This document shows, one piece after another, positions 1 to 7,582 of a stretch of 64,000 bases of DNA. Numbering within the stretch: the stretch's first letter is position 1; each line of letters starts with the position of its first letter. Both the position numbers and the translations under genes were made by a program. Below the pieces are notes generated by a model that was not told where the DNA came from, ran no database searches, and saw nothing but the letters and a program-made list of their open reading frames with translations. The stretch is from Streptomyces hayashii (GTDB lineage: Bacteria; Actinomycetota; Actinomycetes; Streptomycetales; Streptomycetaceae), in assembly GCF_024539815.1 (NCBI RefSeq), contig NZ_JAHHIU010000092.1, positions 1 through 64,000 of the forward strand, given 5' to 3'.

Positions 1-1
1 G

Positions 2-28
2 ATTGCGGGGATTGCGGGGATTGCGGGG
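2..28. repeat. Three tandem 9-bp repeats
   Basis: The unit ATTGCGGGG occurs three times in direct tandem at the left edge. The array may extend beyond the window. It lies about 200 bp upstream of the OB-fold gene and no function is evident. Confidence 0.8.
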
Positions 29-227
29 CGCGGGCCTCGGGTCGCGGGCCGGGATCCGGGCGACCGGACACGGGCAACGGGGGGCGACGCCGACACGGCC
101 CCGGGGACGACCTCGGGTGCGGTCACCGCTGTGCCGGGCGGCCGTGACAGGGGCGACGGACCTCCGTGCGGCGGGCGGGCAGCTCCGCGGGTACGGGTCT
201 GTCGGCGGGCCCCGGTACGCTTCAGAC

Positions 228-626
228 ATGAGCGCTGTTCCTCGTTCCGAAAAGCCGGTCGGCCGGTTCCGGCGCATGCTCGACCGGCTCTCCTCGTCGC
301 AGGAGGACCTGGAGTCCGAGGAGCTGAGAGAGGACGCCGAGACGGCCGGTTGCACGCGGATCGGAGACTGCCAGGACCGGCAGATCGTCACCGTTACTGG
401 TACCTTGCGCACGGTCACCCTGCGACCGCGCGCCGGAGTCCCGGCCCTGGAGGCCGAGCTGTTCGACGGCACGGCGGCACTCGACGTGGTGTGGCTGGGC
501 AGGCGTTCCATCGTGGGCATAGAACCGGGGCGCAAGCTCATAGCATCGGGTCGGGTCTCCATGAGCCGAGGCCGTCGGGTGCTGTTCAACCCCAAGTACG
601 AACTGAGACCCCTGGGTAGGGAGTAG
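228..626 (+). CDS. OB-fold nucleic-acid-binding domain protein
   Basis: This 132-residue protein has a charged N-terminus rich in Glu and Arg (about residues 1-40), then a compact beta-rich OB-fold-like domain (about 45-130) with VTVTGTLRTVTL and LIASGRVSMSRGRRVLFNP. Small proteins of this kind accompany DUF3159 and TrkA genes in Streptomyces. A longer reading frame runs from the window edge, but the ATG at 228 fits better. It lies 6 nt after a TACGCT -10-like hexamer (216-221), which suggests a leaderless transcript, and the upstream translation is low-complexity. Its stop is 3 nt from the next start, so the two genes are probably co-transcribed. Single-stranded nucleic acid binding is inferred from the fold only. 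Confidence 0.75.
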   Translation: MSAVPRSEKPVGRFRRMLDRLSSSQEDLESEELREDAETAGCTRIGDCQDRQIVTVTGTLRTVTLRPRAGVPALEAELFDGTAALDVVWLGRRSIVGIEPGRKLIASGRVSMSRGRRVLFNPKYELRPLGRE

Positions 627-629
627 CCG

Positions 630-1409
630 GTGACGTCGCTCGACAAGCCGACCGAAGACACGACCGCGGAGGACACGGCCGCGGCCGATGCCCGGGCGGT
701 GACCGAGGCCGCGCTGTTCGAGGCGTTTGGCGGGGTCCGCGGAATGGTCGAGACGGTGGTGCCCGGCCTGGTCTTCGTCACGATCTTCACGATCAACAAA
801 GACCTGCACATGTCGGCGATCGCCGCGCTCGCGATGTCGCTGGTCCTGGTCGTGGTCCGCCTGGCGATGAGGGACACGGTCAAGCACGCGTTCAGCGGGG
901 TCTTCGGCGTCGCGTTCGGCGTCGTCTTCGCGATGATGACCAACAACGCCAAGGCCTTCTACCTGCCGGGCATGCTCTACACGCTGGGCCTTGCGCTCGC
1001 CTACATCGTCACGACGCTGTGCGGGGTGCCGCTGATCGGGCTGATCCTGGGCCCGGTCTTCAAGGAGAACCTCTCCTGGCGGACCCGCAATCCGGGGCGC
1101 AAGAAGGCCTACGCCAAGGCCAGTTGGGCGTGGGGGCTGATCCTGCTCGCCAAGTGCGCGATCCTCTTCCCGCTCTACTGGTGGGCGAACACCGCGCAGC
1201 TGGGCTGGGTGCTCGTGGCCCTGAAGATCCCGCCGTTCCTGCTCGCCGTCTGGCTGACCTGGGTGTTCCTGGCCAAGGCGCCCGCGCCGATCGACGTGTT
1301 CGCGGAGATGGAAGCGGAGGAGAAGGCCGCTCCCGCTCCCGCCGCCGCTGGCTCGGGCGCTGAGGCTGAGGCGTCCGAGGCCGGAGGGCGGCACCGCCGG
1401 GAGGGGTAG
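630..1409 (+). CDS. DUF3159 family integral membrane protein
   Basis: A 259-residue protein with a GTG start. An acidic N-terminus (about 1-30) is followed by a conserved block around FGGVRGMVETVVPGLVFV and several hydrophobic segments (roughly 50-65, 72-90, 100-135, 165-185, 200-215). The last 30 residues are a cytoplasmic-looking tail rich in Ala and Glu. This matches the DUF3159 family of actinobacterial membrane proteins, whose activity is unknown. It is coupled to the preceding OB-fold gene (3-nt gap) and convergent with the trkA-like pair, with a strong hairpin between them. A role in ion homeostasis would be inference from neighbourhood only. Confidence 0.8.
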   Translation: MTSLDKPTEDTTAEDTAAADARAVTEAALFEAFGGVRGMVETVVPGLVFVTIFTINKDLHMSAIAALAMSLVLVVVRLAMRDTVKHAFSGVFGVAFGVVFAMMTNNAKAFYLPGMLYTLGLALAYIVTTLCGVPLIGLILGPVFKENLSWRTRNPGRKKAYAKASWAWGLILLAKCAILFPLYWWANTAQLGWVLVALKIPPFLLAVWLTWVFLAKAPAPIDVFAEMEAEEKAAPAPAAAGSGAEAEASEAGGRHRREG

Positions 1410-1576
1410 TTCCCGGTGCCGGGGCGGCCGGCCCACGGGCTGCCGCCCCGGACCTCCGCTTCCGACCTGAACGGTCCGAGTCCTCGATCGCCGGACGAGC
1501 CGGACGGGCCGGACGGGCCGGATGCTGCGGATCGGTGCTGAAGGGGCCGGCCGCGAGGCCGCAACGCGAGACGCAT

Positions 1577-1632
1577 GTGACACGCGTGAGGGGGCGCCCG
1601 GAGATCTCCGGGCGCCCCCTCACGCGCGTCAC
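1577..1632. terminator. Bidirectional terminator hairpin between convergent genes
   Basis: A perfect 19-bp inverted repeat (1586-1604 pairing with 1605-1623) extends to 28 bp with a single mismatch and has essentially no spacer. It sits between the 3' ends of the DUF3159 gene and the trkA-like operon, as expected for a shared terminator. Confidence 0.85.
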
Positions 1633-1640
1633 GACCGAGG

Positions 1641-2318
1641 TCAGCCGGCGGTGTCCTCCTTGCGGACCGACAGCAGGTCCTCCAGCTGTTCCTCCCTGGC
1701 CTGGGCGGCCACGAAGAGCAGCTCGTCGCCCGGTTCGAGCGAGTCCTCGCGGGTCGGGGTCAGGACCCGGGTACCGCGGATGATGGTGACCAGGGAGGTG
1801 TCCTCCGGCCACTCCACGTCGCCGACCTGGGTGCCGGCCAGCGCCGACTCCTCGGGCAGGGTCAGCTCGACGAGGTTGGCGTCGCCGTGGCTGAAGCGGA
1901 GCAGCCGGACCAGGTCGCCGACGCTCACCGCCTCCTCGACCAGGGCCGACATCAGGCGCGGGGTCGACACGGCCACGTCCACGCCCCAGGACTCGTTGAA
2001 GAGCCACTCGTTCTTCGGGTTGTTGACGCGGGCGACGACACGCGGGACGCCGTACTCCGTCTTGGCGAGCAGCGAGACGACCAGGTTGACCTTGTCGTCA
2101 CCGGTGGCGGCGATCACCACGTTGCAGCGCTGGAGCGCGGCCTCGTCCAGCGAGGTGATCTCGCAGGCGTCGGCCAGCAGCCACTCCGCCTGGGGGACGC
2201 GCTCGACCGAGATGGCGGTCGGCGCCTTGTCGACGAGCAGGACCTCGTGGCCGTTCTCCAGCAGTTCGCCGGCGATCGAGCGGCCGACGGCGCCGGCTCC
2301 GGCAATGGCGACCCTCAT
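1641..2318 (-). CDS. TrkA/RCK-type potassium uptake regulatory subunit (second gene)
   Basis: A 225-residue protein starting MRVAIAGAGAVGRSIAGELL. It has an N-terminal Rossmann (RCK-N/TrkA-N) dinucleotide-binding fold with GAGAVG at 7-12, and a C-terminal TrkA-C domain (about 140-215) ending near PGDELLFVAA. TrkA-type subunits are cytosolic NAD(H)- or nucleotide-binding gates of K+ transporters. The ATG shares one base with the upstream stop (TGATG), so the two subunits are translationally coupled. No TrkH/KtrB-type pore gene is visible; the adjacent transporter is KimA-like. It could equally partner an unlinked Trk pore. Confidence 0.88.
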   Translation of the reverse strand: MRVAIAGAGAVGRSIAGELLENGHEVLLVDKAPTAISVERVPQAEWLLADACEITSLDEAALQRCNVVIAATGDDKVNLVVSLLAKTEYGVPRVVARVNNPKNEWLFNESWGVDVAVSTPRLMSALVEEAVSVGDLVRLLRFSHGDANLVELTLPEESALAGTQVGDVEWPEDTSLVTIIRGTRVLTPTREDSLEPGDELLFVAAQAREEQLEDLLSVRKEDTAG

Positions 2319-2986
2319 CAGTGACCGTCCTCCTTGGGGCCCTCGGCGAACGAGGCCTCGACCTTCTCGACCTCGTCGGTGCGCAGCATCACGTGCACCA
2401 GGTCACCTTCCTGGAGGACCGTCTGCGAGGTCGGCAGGATCGCCTCGCCGAGGCGGGTCAGGAACGCCACACGGACGCCCGTCTCCTCCTGCAGCTTGCT
2501 GATCTTGTGGCCGACCCAGGACGCGGCGGCGTGCACCTCGGCGAGCTGGACGCCGCCGGTGGGGTCGCGCCACAGCGGCTCCGCGCCCGAAGGCAGCAGC
2601 CTGCGCAGCATCTGGTCGGCCGTCCAGCGCACCGTGGCGACGGTCGGGATGCCCAGACGCTGGTAGACCTCGGCGCGGCGAGGGTCGTAGATACGGGCGG
2701 CGACGTTCTCGATGCCGAACATCTCGCGGGCCACGCGGGCGGCGATGATGTTGGAGTTGTCGCCGCTGGAGACGGCGGCGAACGCGCCGGCCTCCTCGAT
2801 GCCGGCCTCGCGCAGGGTGTCCTGGTCGAAGCCGACCCCGGTGACACGACGGCCGCCGAAACCGGAGCCGAGTCGTCGGAAGGCGGTGGGGTCATGGTCG
2901 ATCACGGCGACCGTGTGCCCCTGTTGCTCCAGGGTCTGCGCGAGAGCGGAACCCACTCTGCCGCAGCCCATGATGACGATGTGCAC
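2318..2986 (-). CDS. TrkA/RCK-type potassium uptake regulatory subunit (first gene)
   Basis: A 222-residue protein starting VHIVIMGCGRVGSALAQTL, a TrkA-N Rossmann fold with the GCGRVG nucleotide loop at 7-12 and a TrkA-C domain near the C-terminus (LQEGDLVHVMLR). I chose the GTG at 2986 because GGAAGGA lies about 7 nt upstream and the family fold begins there; the upstream in-frame extension is low-complexity. It is first in a two-gene coupled pair of RCK subunits. Two paralogous TrkA subunits in tandem are common in actinobacteria and probably form a hetero-ring. Confidence 0.88.
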   Translation of the reverse strand: MHIVIMGCGRVGSALAQTLEQQGHTVAVIDHDPTAFRRLGSGFGGRRVTGVGFDQDTLREAGIEEAGAFAAVSSGDNSNIIAARVAREMFGIENVAARIYDPRRAEVYQRLGIPTVATVRWTADQMLRRLLPSGAEPLWRDPTGGVQLAEVHAAASWVGHKISKLQEETGVRVAFLTRLGEAILPTSQTVLQEGDLVHVMLRTDEVEKVEASFAEGPKEDGH

Positions 2987-3144
2987 GACCGTCCTTCCGA
3001 GGTCAAGAAGTAAAGAAGTCCATAAGTTTTCTGGCCAGGCCATGGCGCTCGGCCCTGAACAGGGTCTCAGACCGTCGCCCAAGCTACACACGCGCGGTCC
3101 TCGCAGGGCACCCCTGTGCACGGTCGGCGCGTGGTTCGCCCGAT

Positions 3145-3240
3145 CTAACGCCGACTGATGCTCCAGAGACTGAGGAAGGTAAGGATTCCGAGGCCGACAA
3201 GGGTGCCGACGGCCCCGATGATCTCCGCGGTCGTGTGCAT
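3145..3240 (-). CDS. 31-residue single-span membrane microprotein
   Basis: This short gene encodes MHTTAEIIGAVGTLVGLGIL followed by a further 11 residues (TFLSLWSISRR). That gives a short polar start, one hydrophobic helix (about 7-26) and a positively charged C-terminus, so N-out/C-in topology is likely. GGAGG lies 5 nt upstream of the ATG. It reads toward the trkA-like pair, 158 bp upstream of it, and is divergent from the KimA-like permease. A perfect ribosome site, a credible transmembrane helix and position in a potassium locus argue that it is real. I do not recognise a named family. A small regulatory subunit for K+ uptake is speculation. Confidence 0.7.
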   Translation of the reverse strand: MHTTAEIIGAVGTLVGLGILTFLSLWSISRR

Positions 3241-3410
3241 GGACCCTCCGAAGGACGGCAGCGGGCGGGGGATTGTCATATAGCCATGACGATCGACGAG
3301 GCTCCGGAATCCGCAACTCGGGGCCGGCCGATTTCACCCGGGAGGCAGACGCGGCGACGCGCCACCCGGCTGAGCCCGGGGGAGGGTGGGCGGTCCCGTG
3401 TTCGAAGGCC

Positions 3411-3424
3411 TACGATCCTCTGTT
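3411..3424 (+). promoter_or_regulatory. -10 element for a leaderless permease transcript
   Basis: TACGAT (3411-3416) lies 8 nt before the GTG start at 3425 with no Shine-Dalgarno between them. This is the usual geometry of a leaderless actinobacterial mRNA. The -35 region is not convincing. Confidence 0.45.
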
Positions 3425-5524
3425 GTGTCCAAACTGACCGACGTGCCCAAACGGATTCTGATCGGGCGTGCACTGCGCAGTGATCGACTTGGAGAAACGC
3501 TCCTGTCGAAGCGCATCGCCCTACCCGTTTTCGCTTCCGACCCGCTGTCCTCCGTGGCCTATGCGCCCGGGGAGGTGCTGCTGGTCCTGTCCATCGCGGG
3601 CGTGTCGGCCTACCACTTCAGCCCGTGGATCGCCCTCGCGGTCGTCGTGCTGATGTTCACGGTGGTCGCCTCATACCGACAGAACGTCCACGCCTATCCC
3701 AGCGGCGGCGGCGACTACGAGGTCGCCACCACCAACCTCGGCCCCAAGGCCGGACTGACGGTGGCCAGCGCGCTGCTCGTCGACTACGTCCTCACCGTCG
3801 CCGTCTCCATCTCCTCCGGCATCGAGAACCTCGGCTCCGCGGTCCCGTTCGTCGTCGAGCACAAGGTGGCCTGCGCGGTCGCCGTCATCGTGCTGCTGAC
3901 GCTGATGAACCTGCGCGGCGTCAAGGAGTCCGGCAAGCTCTTCGCGATCCCCACCTACGTGTTCGTCGCGGGCGTCTTCATCATGATCGCCTGGGGAGCC
4001 TTCCGCGGACTGGTCCTCGGCGACACGATGCACGCCCCGACCTCCCAGTACACGATCAAGGCCGAGCACCAGGGCCTGGCCGGTTTCGCACTGGTCTTCC
4101 TGCTGCTGCGCGCCTTCTCCTCCGGCTGTGCCGCGCTCACCGGCGTCGAGGCGATCTCCAACGGCGTGCCGGCCTTCCGCAAGCCCAAGTCGAAGAACGC
4201 GGCGACCACGCTCGCGGCGATGGGGCTGCTGGCCGTCACCATGTTCTGCGGGATCATCGTGCTGGCCCTGGTCACCAAGGTCCGGATGGCCGAGAACCCG
4301 GCCACCGACCTGCTGAAGAACGGGGTCGGCGTCGGCGCCGACTACGTGCAGAACCCGGTGATCACCCAGGTCGCCGAGGCCGTCTTCGGCAAGGGCAGCT
4401 TCTTCTTCGTCGTGCTCGCCGCGGCCACCGCCCTCGTCCTGTTCCTGGCGGCCAACACCGCCTACAACGGCTTCCCGGTGCTCGGCTCGATCCTCGCCCA
4501 GGACCGCTACCTGCCCCGCCAGCTCCACACCCGCGGCGACCGCCTCGCCTTCTCCAACGGCATCGTGCTGCTCGCCGGCACGGCCATGCTGCTCGTGATC
4601 ATCTACGGGGCGGACTCCACCCGCCTGATCCAGCTCTACATCGTGGGCGTGTTCGTGTCGTTCACGCTCAGCCAGACCGGCATGGTCCGCCACTGGAACC
4701 GCCTGCTGGCCACCGAGACCGACCAGGCCAAGCGGCGTCACATGGTCCGCTCGCGAGCCATCAACACCTTCGGCGCCTTCTTCACCGGCCTGGTCCTGGT
4801 CGTCGTCCTGATCACCAAGTTCACGCACGGCGCCTGGGTCGCCCTGCTCGGCATGGTGATCTTCTATGGGACGATGACCGCGATCCGCCGCCACTACGAC
4901 GGCGTCGCCGCCGAGATCGCCGCGCCCGAGGGCCCCAGCGACGACAGCGTCCGCCCCTCGCGCGTCCACTCGGTGCTGCTGATCTCCAAGATCCACCGCC
5001 CGACGCTGCGCGCCCTCGCCTACGCCAAGCTGATGCGCTCCGACACCCTGGAGGCGCTCACCGTCAACGTCGACCCGGCCGAGACCAAGGCGCTGCGCGA
5101 GGAGTGGGAGCGGCGCGGGATCGACGTGCCGCTGAAGGTGCTGGACTCGCCCTACCGCGAGGTCACGCGACCGGTCATCGAGTACGTCAAGAGCCTGCGC
5201 CGGGAGTCGCCGCGCGACGCCGTGTCGGTGATCATCCCCGAGTACGTCGTCGGCCACTGGTACGAGCACCTGCTGCACAACCAGAGCGCGCTGCGGCTCA
5301 AGGGCCGGCTGCTGTTCACGCCGGGCGTCATGGTCACGTCCGTCCCCTACCAGCTCCAGTCCTCCGAGGCGGCGAGGAAGCGGGCGCGCAAGCGCCAGGA
5401 GTGGAACGCCCCGGGTTCCGTGCGGCGCGGCCCCGCGCAGGTGGGCCGCCCCAAGGAGCCCTCGGGTTCGGCCTCGGGTCCCGGCGGCGCGCCGGGTGCG
5501 CCGGGACCGGACGACAAGCACTGA
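3425..5524 (+). CDS. KimA-like APC-superfamily potassium/proton symporter
   Basis: A 699-residue APC-superfamily permease with about 12 membrane segments (residues roughly 30-480) and a soluble C-terminal domain (about 500-665) resembling a universal-stress fold. Landmarks shared with the Bacillus KimA (YdaO) family are RILIGRALRS, SDPLSSVAY, SYRQNVHAYPSGGGDY, SALLVDYVLTVAVSISSG and LMNLRGVKESG. KimA proteins are high-affinity K+:H+ symporters controlled by c-di-AMP; whether that control applies here is untested. The final 50 residues are a Gly/Pro/Ala-rich tail. The GTG at 3425 is preferred because the family begins there and a -10 element sits just upstream. It is divergent from the TrkA-type genes. 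It might instead be an amino-acid transporter, but the motif pattern favours potassium. Confidence 0.8.
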   Translation: MSKLTDVPKRILIGRALRSDRLGETLLSKRIALPVFASDPLSSVAYAPGEVLLVLSIAGVSAYHFSPWIALAVVVLMFTVVASYRQNVHAYPSGGGDYEVATTNLGPKAGLTVASALLVDYVLTVAVSISSGIENLGSAVPFVVEHKVACAVAVIVLLTLMNLRGVKESGKLFAIPTYVFVAGVFIMIAWGAFRGLVLGDTMHAPTSQYTIKAEHQGLAGFALVFLLLRAFSSGCAALTGVEAISNGVPAFRKPKSKNAATTLAAMGLLAVTMFCGIIVLALVTKVRMAENPATDLLKNGVGVGADYVQNPVITQVAEAVFGKGSFFFVVLAAATALVLFLAANTAYNGFPVLGSILAQDRYLPRQLHTRGDRLAFSNGIVLLAGTAMLLVIIYGADSTRLIQLYIVGVFVSFTLSQTGMVRHWNRLLATETDQAKRRHMVRSRAINTFGAFFTGLVLVVVLITKFTHGAWVALLGMVIFYGTMTAIRRHYDGVAAEIAAPEGPSDDSVRPSRVHSVLLISKIHRPTLRALAYAKLMRSDTLEALTVNVDPAETKALREEWERRGIDVPLKVLDSPYREVTRPVIEYVKSLRRESPRDAVSVIIPEYVVGHWYEHLLHNQSALRLKGRLLFTPGVMVTSVPYQLQSSEAARKRARKRQEWNAPGSVRRGPAQVGRPKEPSGSASGPGGAPGAPGPDDKH

Positions 5525-5549
5525 CCCCTGCCGCGCGCACCGGCGCGTG

Positions 5550-5579
5550 GTGAACGGCCGGACGACAGCCACGTAGACT
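5550..5579 (+). promoter_or_regulatory. Putative sigma-70-type promoter of the RNA methyltransferase gene
   Basis: GTGAAC (5550-5555) and TAGACT (5574-5579) are separated by 18 bp, about 50 bp before the ATG at 5632. The match is by eye only. Confidence 0.35.
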
Positions 5580-5631
5580 GGTGGGCTGTTGTCCGGCCGT
5601 TCCTCGTTCGACGTTGTGGAGTCCCCCCGCC

Positions 5632-6972
5632 ATGCAGGCAGAACCGAAGAAGTCGCAGGCGGCGTCCCTCGTCGGCGAGGAGTACGAGGTCGAGATCGGC
5701 CCCGTCGCCCACGGCGGCCACTGCATCGCCCGCACCGAGGCCGGTCAGGTGCTGTTCGTCCGGCACACGCTGCCCGGCGAGCGGGTCGTGGCCCGGGTCA
5801 CCGACGGCGAGGAGGGCGCCCGCTTCCTGCGGGCCGACGCCGTACGGATCCTGGAGCCGTCCAAGGACCGCGTCGAAGCCCCCTGCCCCTACGCCGGTCC
5901 CGGCCGTTGCGGCGGCTGCGACTGGCAGCACGCCAAGCCCGGCGCGCAGCGCCGCCTCAAGGGCGAGGTGATCGCCGAGCAGCTCCAGCGGCTCGCCGGC
6001 CTCACGCCCGAGGAGGCCGGCTGGGACGGCACCGTGATGCCGGCGGAGGGCGACAAGCTGCCCGCCGGACAGGTGCCGCAGTGGCGCACCCGCGTGCAGT
6101 ACGCGGTGGACGCCGACGGCAACGCCGGCCTGCGACGCCACCGCTCGCACGAGGTCGAGCCGATCGAGCACTGCATGATCGCCGCGGAGGGCGTCAGCGA
6201 GCTGGGCATCGAGCAGCGCGACTGGTCGGGGATGGAGTCCGTCGACGCCATCGCCGCGACCGGCTCCCAGGACCGCATGGTGATCCTCGAACCCCGGCCC
6301 GGCGCCCGTCTGCCCCTCGTCGAGCTCGACAAGCCCGTCTCCGTCATGCGCGTCGAGGAGCACGACGGCGGCATCCACCGCGTCCACGGCCGTGCCTTCG
6401 TCCGAGAGCGGGCCGACGGCCGGACGTACCGCGTCGGCAGCGGCGGCTTCTGGCAGGTCCACCCCCAGGCCGCCGACACCCTCGTGCGGTCCGTCATGCA
6501 GGGCCTGCTGCCGCGCAAGGGCGACATGGCGCTCGACCTGTACTGCGGCGTCGGCCTCTTCGCCGGAGCGCTCGCCGACCGTCTCGGGGAGAAGGGGGCG
6601 GTGCTCGGCATCGAGTCCGGCAAGCGCGCGGTCGAGGACGCCCGGCACAACCTCGCGGGCTTCGACCGGGTGCGGATCGAGCAGGGCAAGGTCGAGACCG
6701 TGCTCCCGCGCACCGGGATCACCGAGGTCGACCTCATCGTCCTGGACCCGCCGCGGGCGGGAGCCGGCAAGAAGACGGTGGAGCACCTGTCGTCCCTGGG
6801 CGCACGGAAGATCGCCTACGTGGCCTGCGACCCGGCGGCCCTGGCAAGGGACCTGGCGTACTTCCGCGACGGCGGATACCGGGTGCGGACACTGCGGGCT
6901 TTCGATCTGTTCCCGATGACGCACCATGTGGAGTGCGTGGCGATTCTGGAACCGGCTACAAAGGCGCTCTGA
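5632..6972 (+). CDS. TrmA/RlmD-type [4Fe-4S] RNA uracil-5-methyltransferase
   Basis: A 446-residue class I SAM-dependent RNA methyltransferase. It has an N-terminal TRAM-like RNA-binding domain (about 10-75) and an iron-sulfur ligand block with the spacing CPYAGPGRCGGCDWQH (about 83-98). A Rossmann methyltransferase core follows (GDMALDLYCGVGLFAG, then VLDPPRAG), with the catalytic-cysteine segment AYVACDPAALARDL and the C-terminal FPMTHHVECVAIL. Family members methylate C5 of a uridine in tRNA or 23S rRNA; the exact target cannot be read here. The ATG at 5632 follows GTGGAG. The last 22 codons recur in diverged form at 11952-12017, so this 3' end may be an attachment site. Confidence 0.88.
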   Translation: MQAEPKKSQAASLVGEEYEVEIGPVAHGGHCIARTEAGQVLFVRHTLPGERVVARVTDGEEGARFLRADAVRILEPSKDRVEAPCPYAGPGRCGGCDWQHAKPGAQRRLKGEVIAEQLQRLAGLTPEEAGWDGTVMPAEGDKLPAGQVPQWRTRVQYAVDADGNAGLRRHRSHEVEPIEHCMIAAEGVSELGIEQRDWSGMESVDAIAATGSQDRMVILEPRPGARLPLVELDKPVSVMRVEEHDGGIHRVHGRAFVRERADGRTYRVGSGGFWQVHPQAADTLVRSVMQGLLPRKGDMALDLYCGVGLFAGALADRLGEKGAVLGIESGKRAVEDARHNLAGFDRVRIEQGKVETVLPRTGITEVDLIVLDPPRAGAGKKTVEHLSSLGARKIAYVACDPAALARDLAYFRDGGYRVRTLRAFDLFPMTHHVECVAILEPATKAL

Positions 6973-7172
6973 CCTGCGGTTTTCCTGGGTTTTTCAGGCG
7001 TGGACGGTGCTGCGCTGTCAGGAGTCGTTGAGCGGGGTGACCCGGCTCGGCTTCGGCTTGCTGCTTTCCTGACCACCCGTCGGACGACTGGCCCCATGAA
7101 AGTCCGGGGTCAGCGTCGGCTCACGGCGGTTTGTCGACGCCGGATCGGTGCAGCGGTAGCCGTGGTTGGCGC

Positions 7173-7458
7173 TCAGTCTGATGTGACAGGGAAACTGCTG
7201 CACAGACGTCGGGTGGTACAGGGGCGGCAGGTGGGCTCGGCGGCCGGCTCCAGGCCGGGGCAGTTTCGTGGCCAGGGCGGTGAGGACAGTGACCATCTCC
7301 TGCGGGCCAGTTGGGCCCCGAGGCATGAGTGGATGCCTGCGTCGAAGGCGATGTGGTGTGCTGTGCCGCCTCGGTGGGGGGGCGAAGGTGTCGGCCTGAG
7401 TGAAGGCGGCCTCGTCGCGGTTCATGGAAGCCAGGAGAAGACAGACGGGGTTGTTCCG
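7173..7458 (-). pseudogene. Cytochrome P450 C-terminal remnant, frameshifted
   Basis: The minus strand encodes the P450 C-terminal third in broken frames. First comes NNPVCLLLASMNRDEAAFTQ (from about 7455). In another frame is the haem-ligand loop HIAFDAGIHSCLGAQLAR (7355-7302), with the FxxGxxxC cysteine codon at 7325-7323. The first frame returns for QEMVTVLTALATKLP, and then an EPAAEP-like tail ends at a stop at 7173. At least two and probably three frame changes and the loss of everything upstream make it a pseudogene. This stretch (6973-7582) otherwise holds only the exporter's terminator. Confidence 0.75.
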
Positions 7459-7504
7459 AGGGCTGTCGCTGACAGGGGAGGGGCGCGACCGCGGACGTCC
7501 GTCG

Positions 7505-7551
7505 ACAGCGGAAGACCCCGGCCCGTGGACACGGCTGGGGTCTTCCGCTGT
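7505..7551 (-). terminator. Terminator of the ABC exporter operon
   Basis: A perfect 15-bp inverted repeat (7505-7519 with 7537-7551) and a 17-nt loop lie 32 nt beyond the permease stop. Confidence 0.8.
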
Positions 7552-7582
7552 GCGAAGCCGCCGGCGGTGGCGGCGGCTCGGC

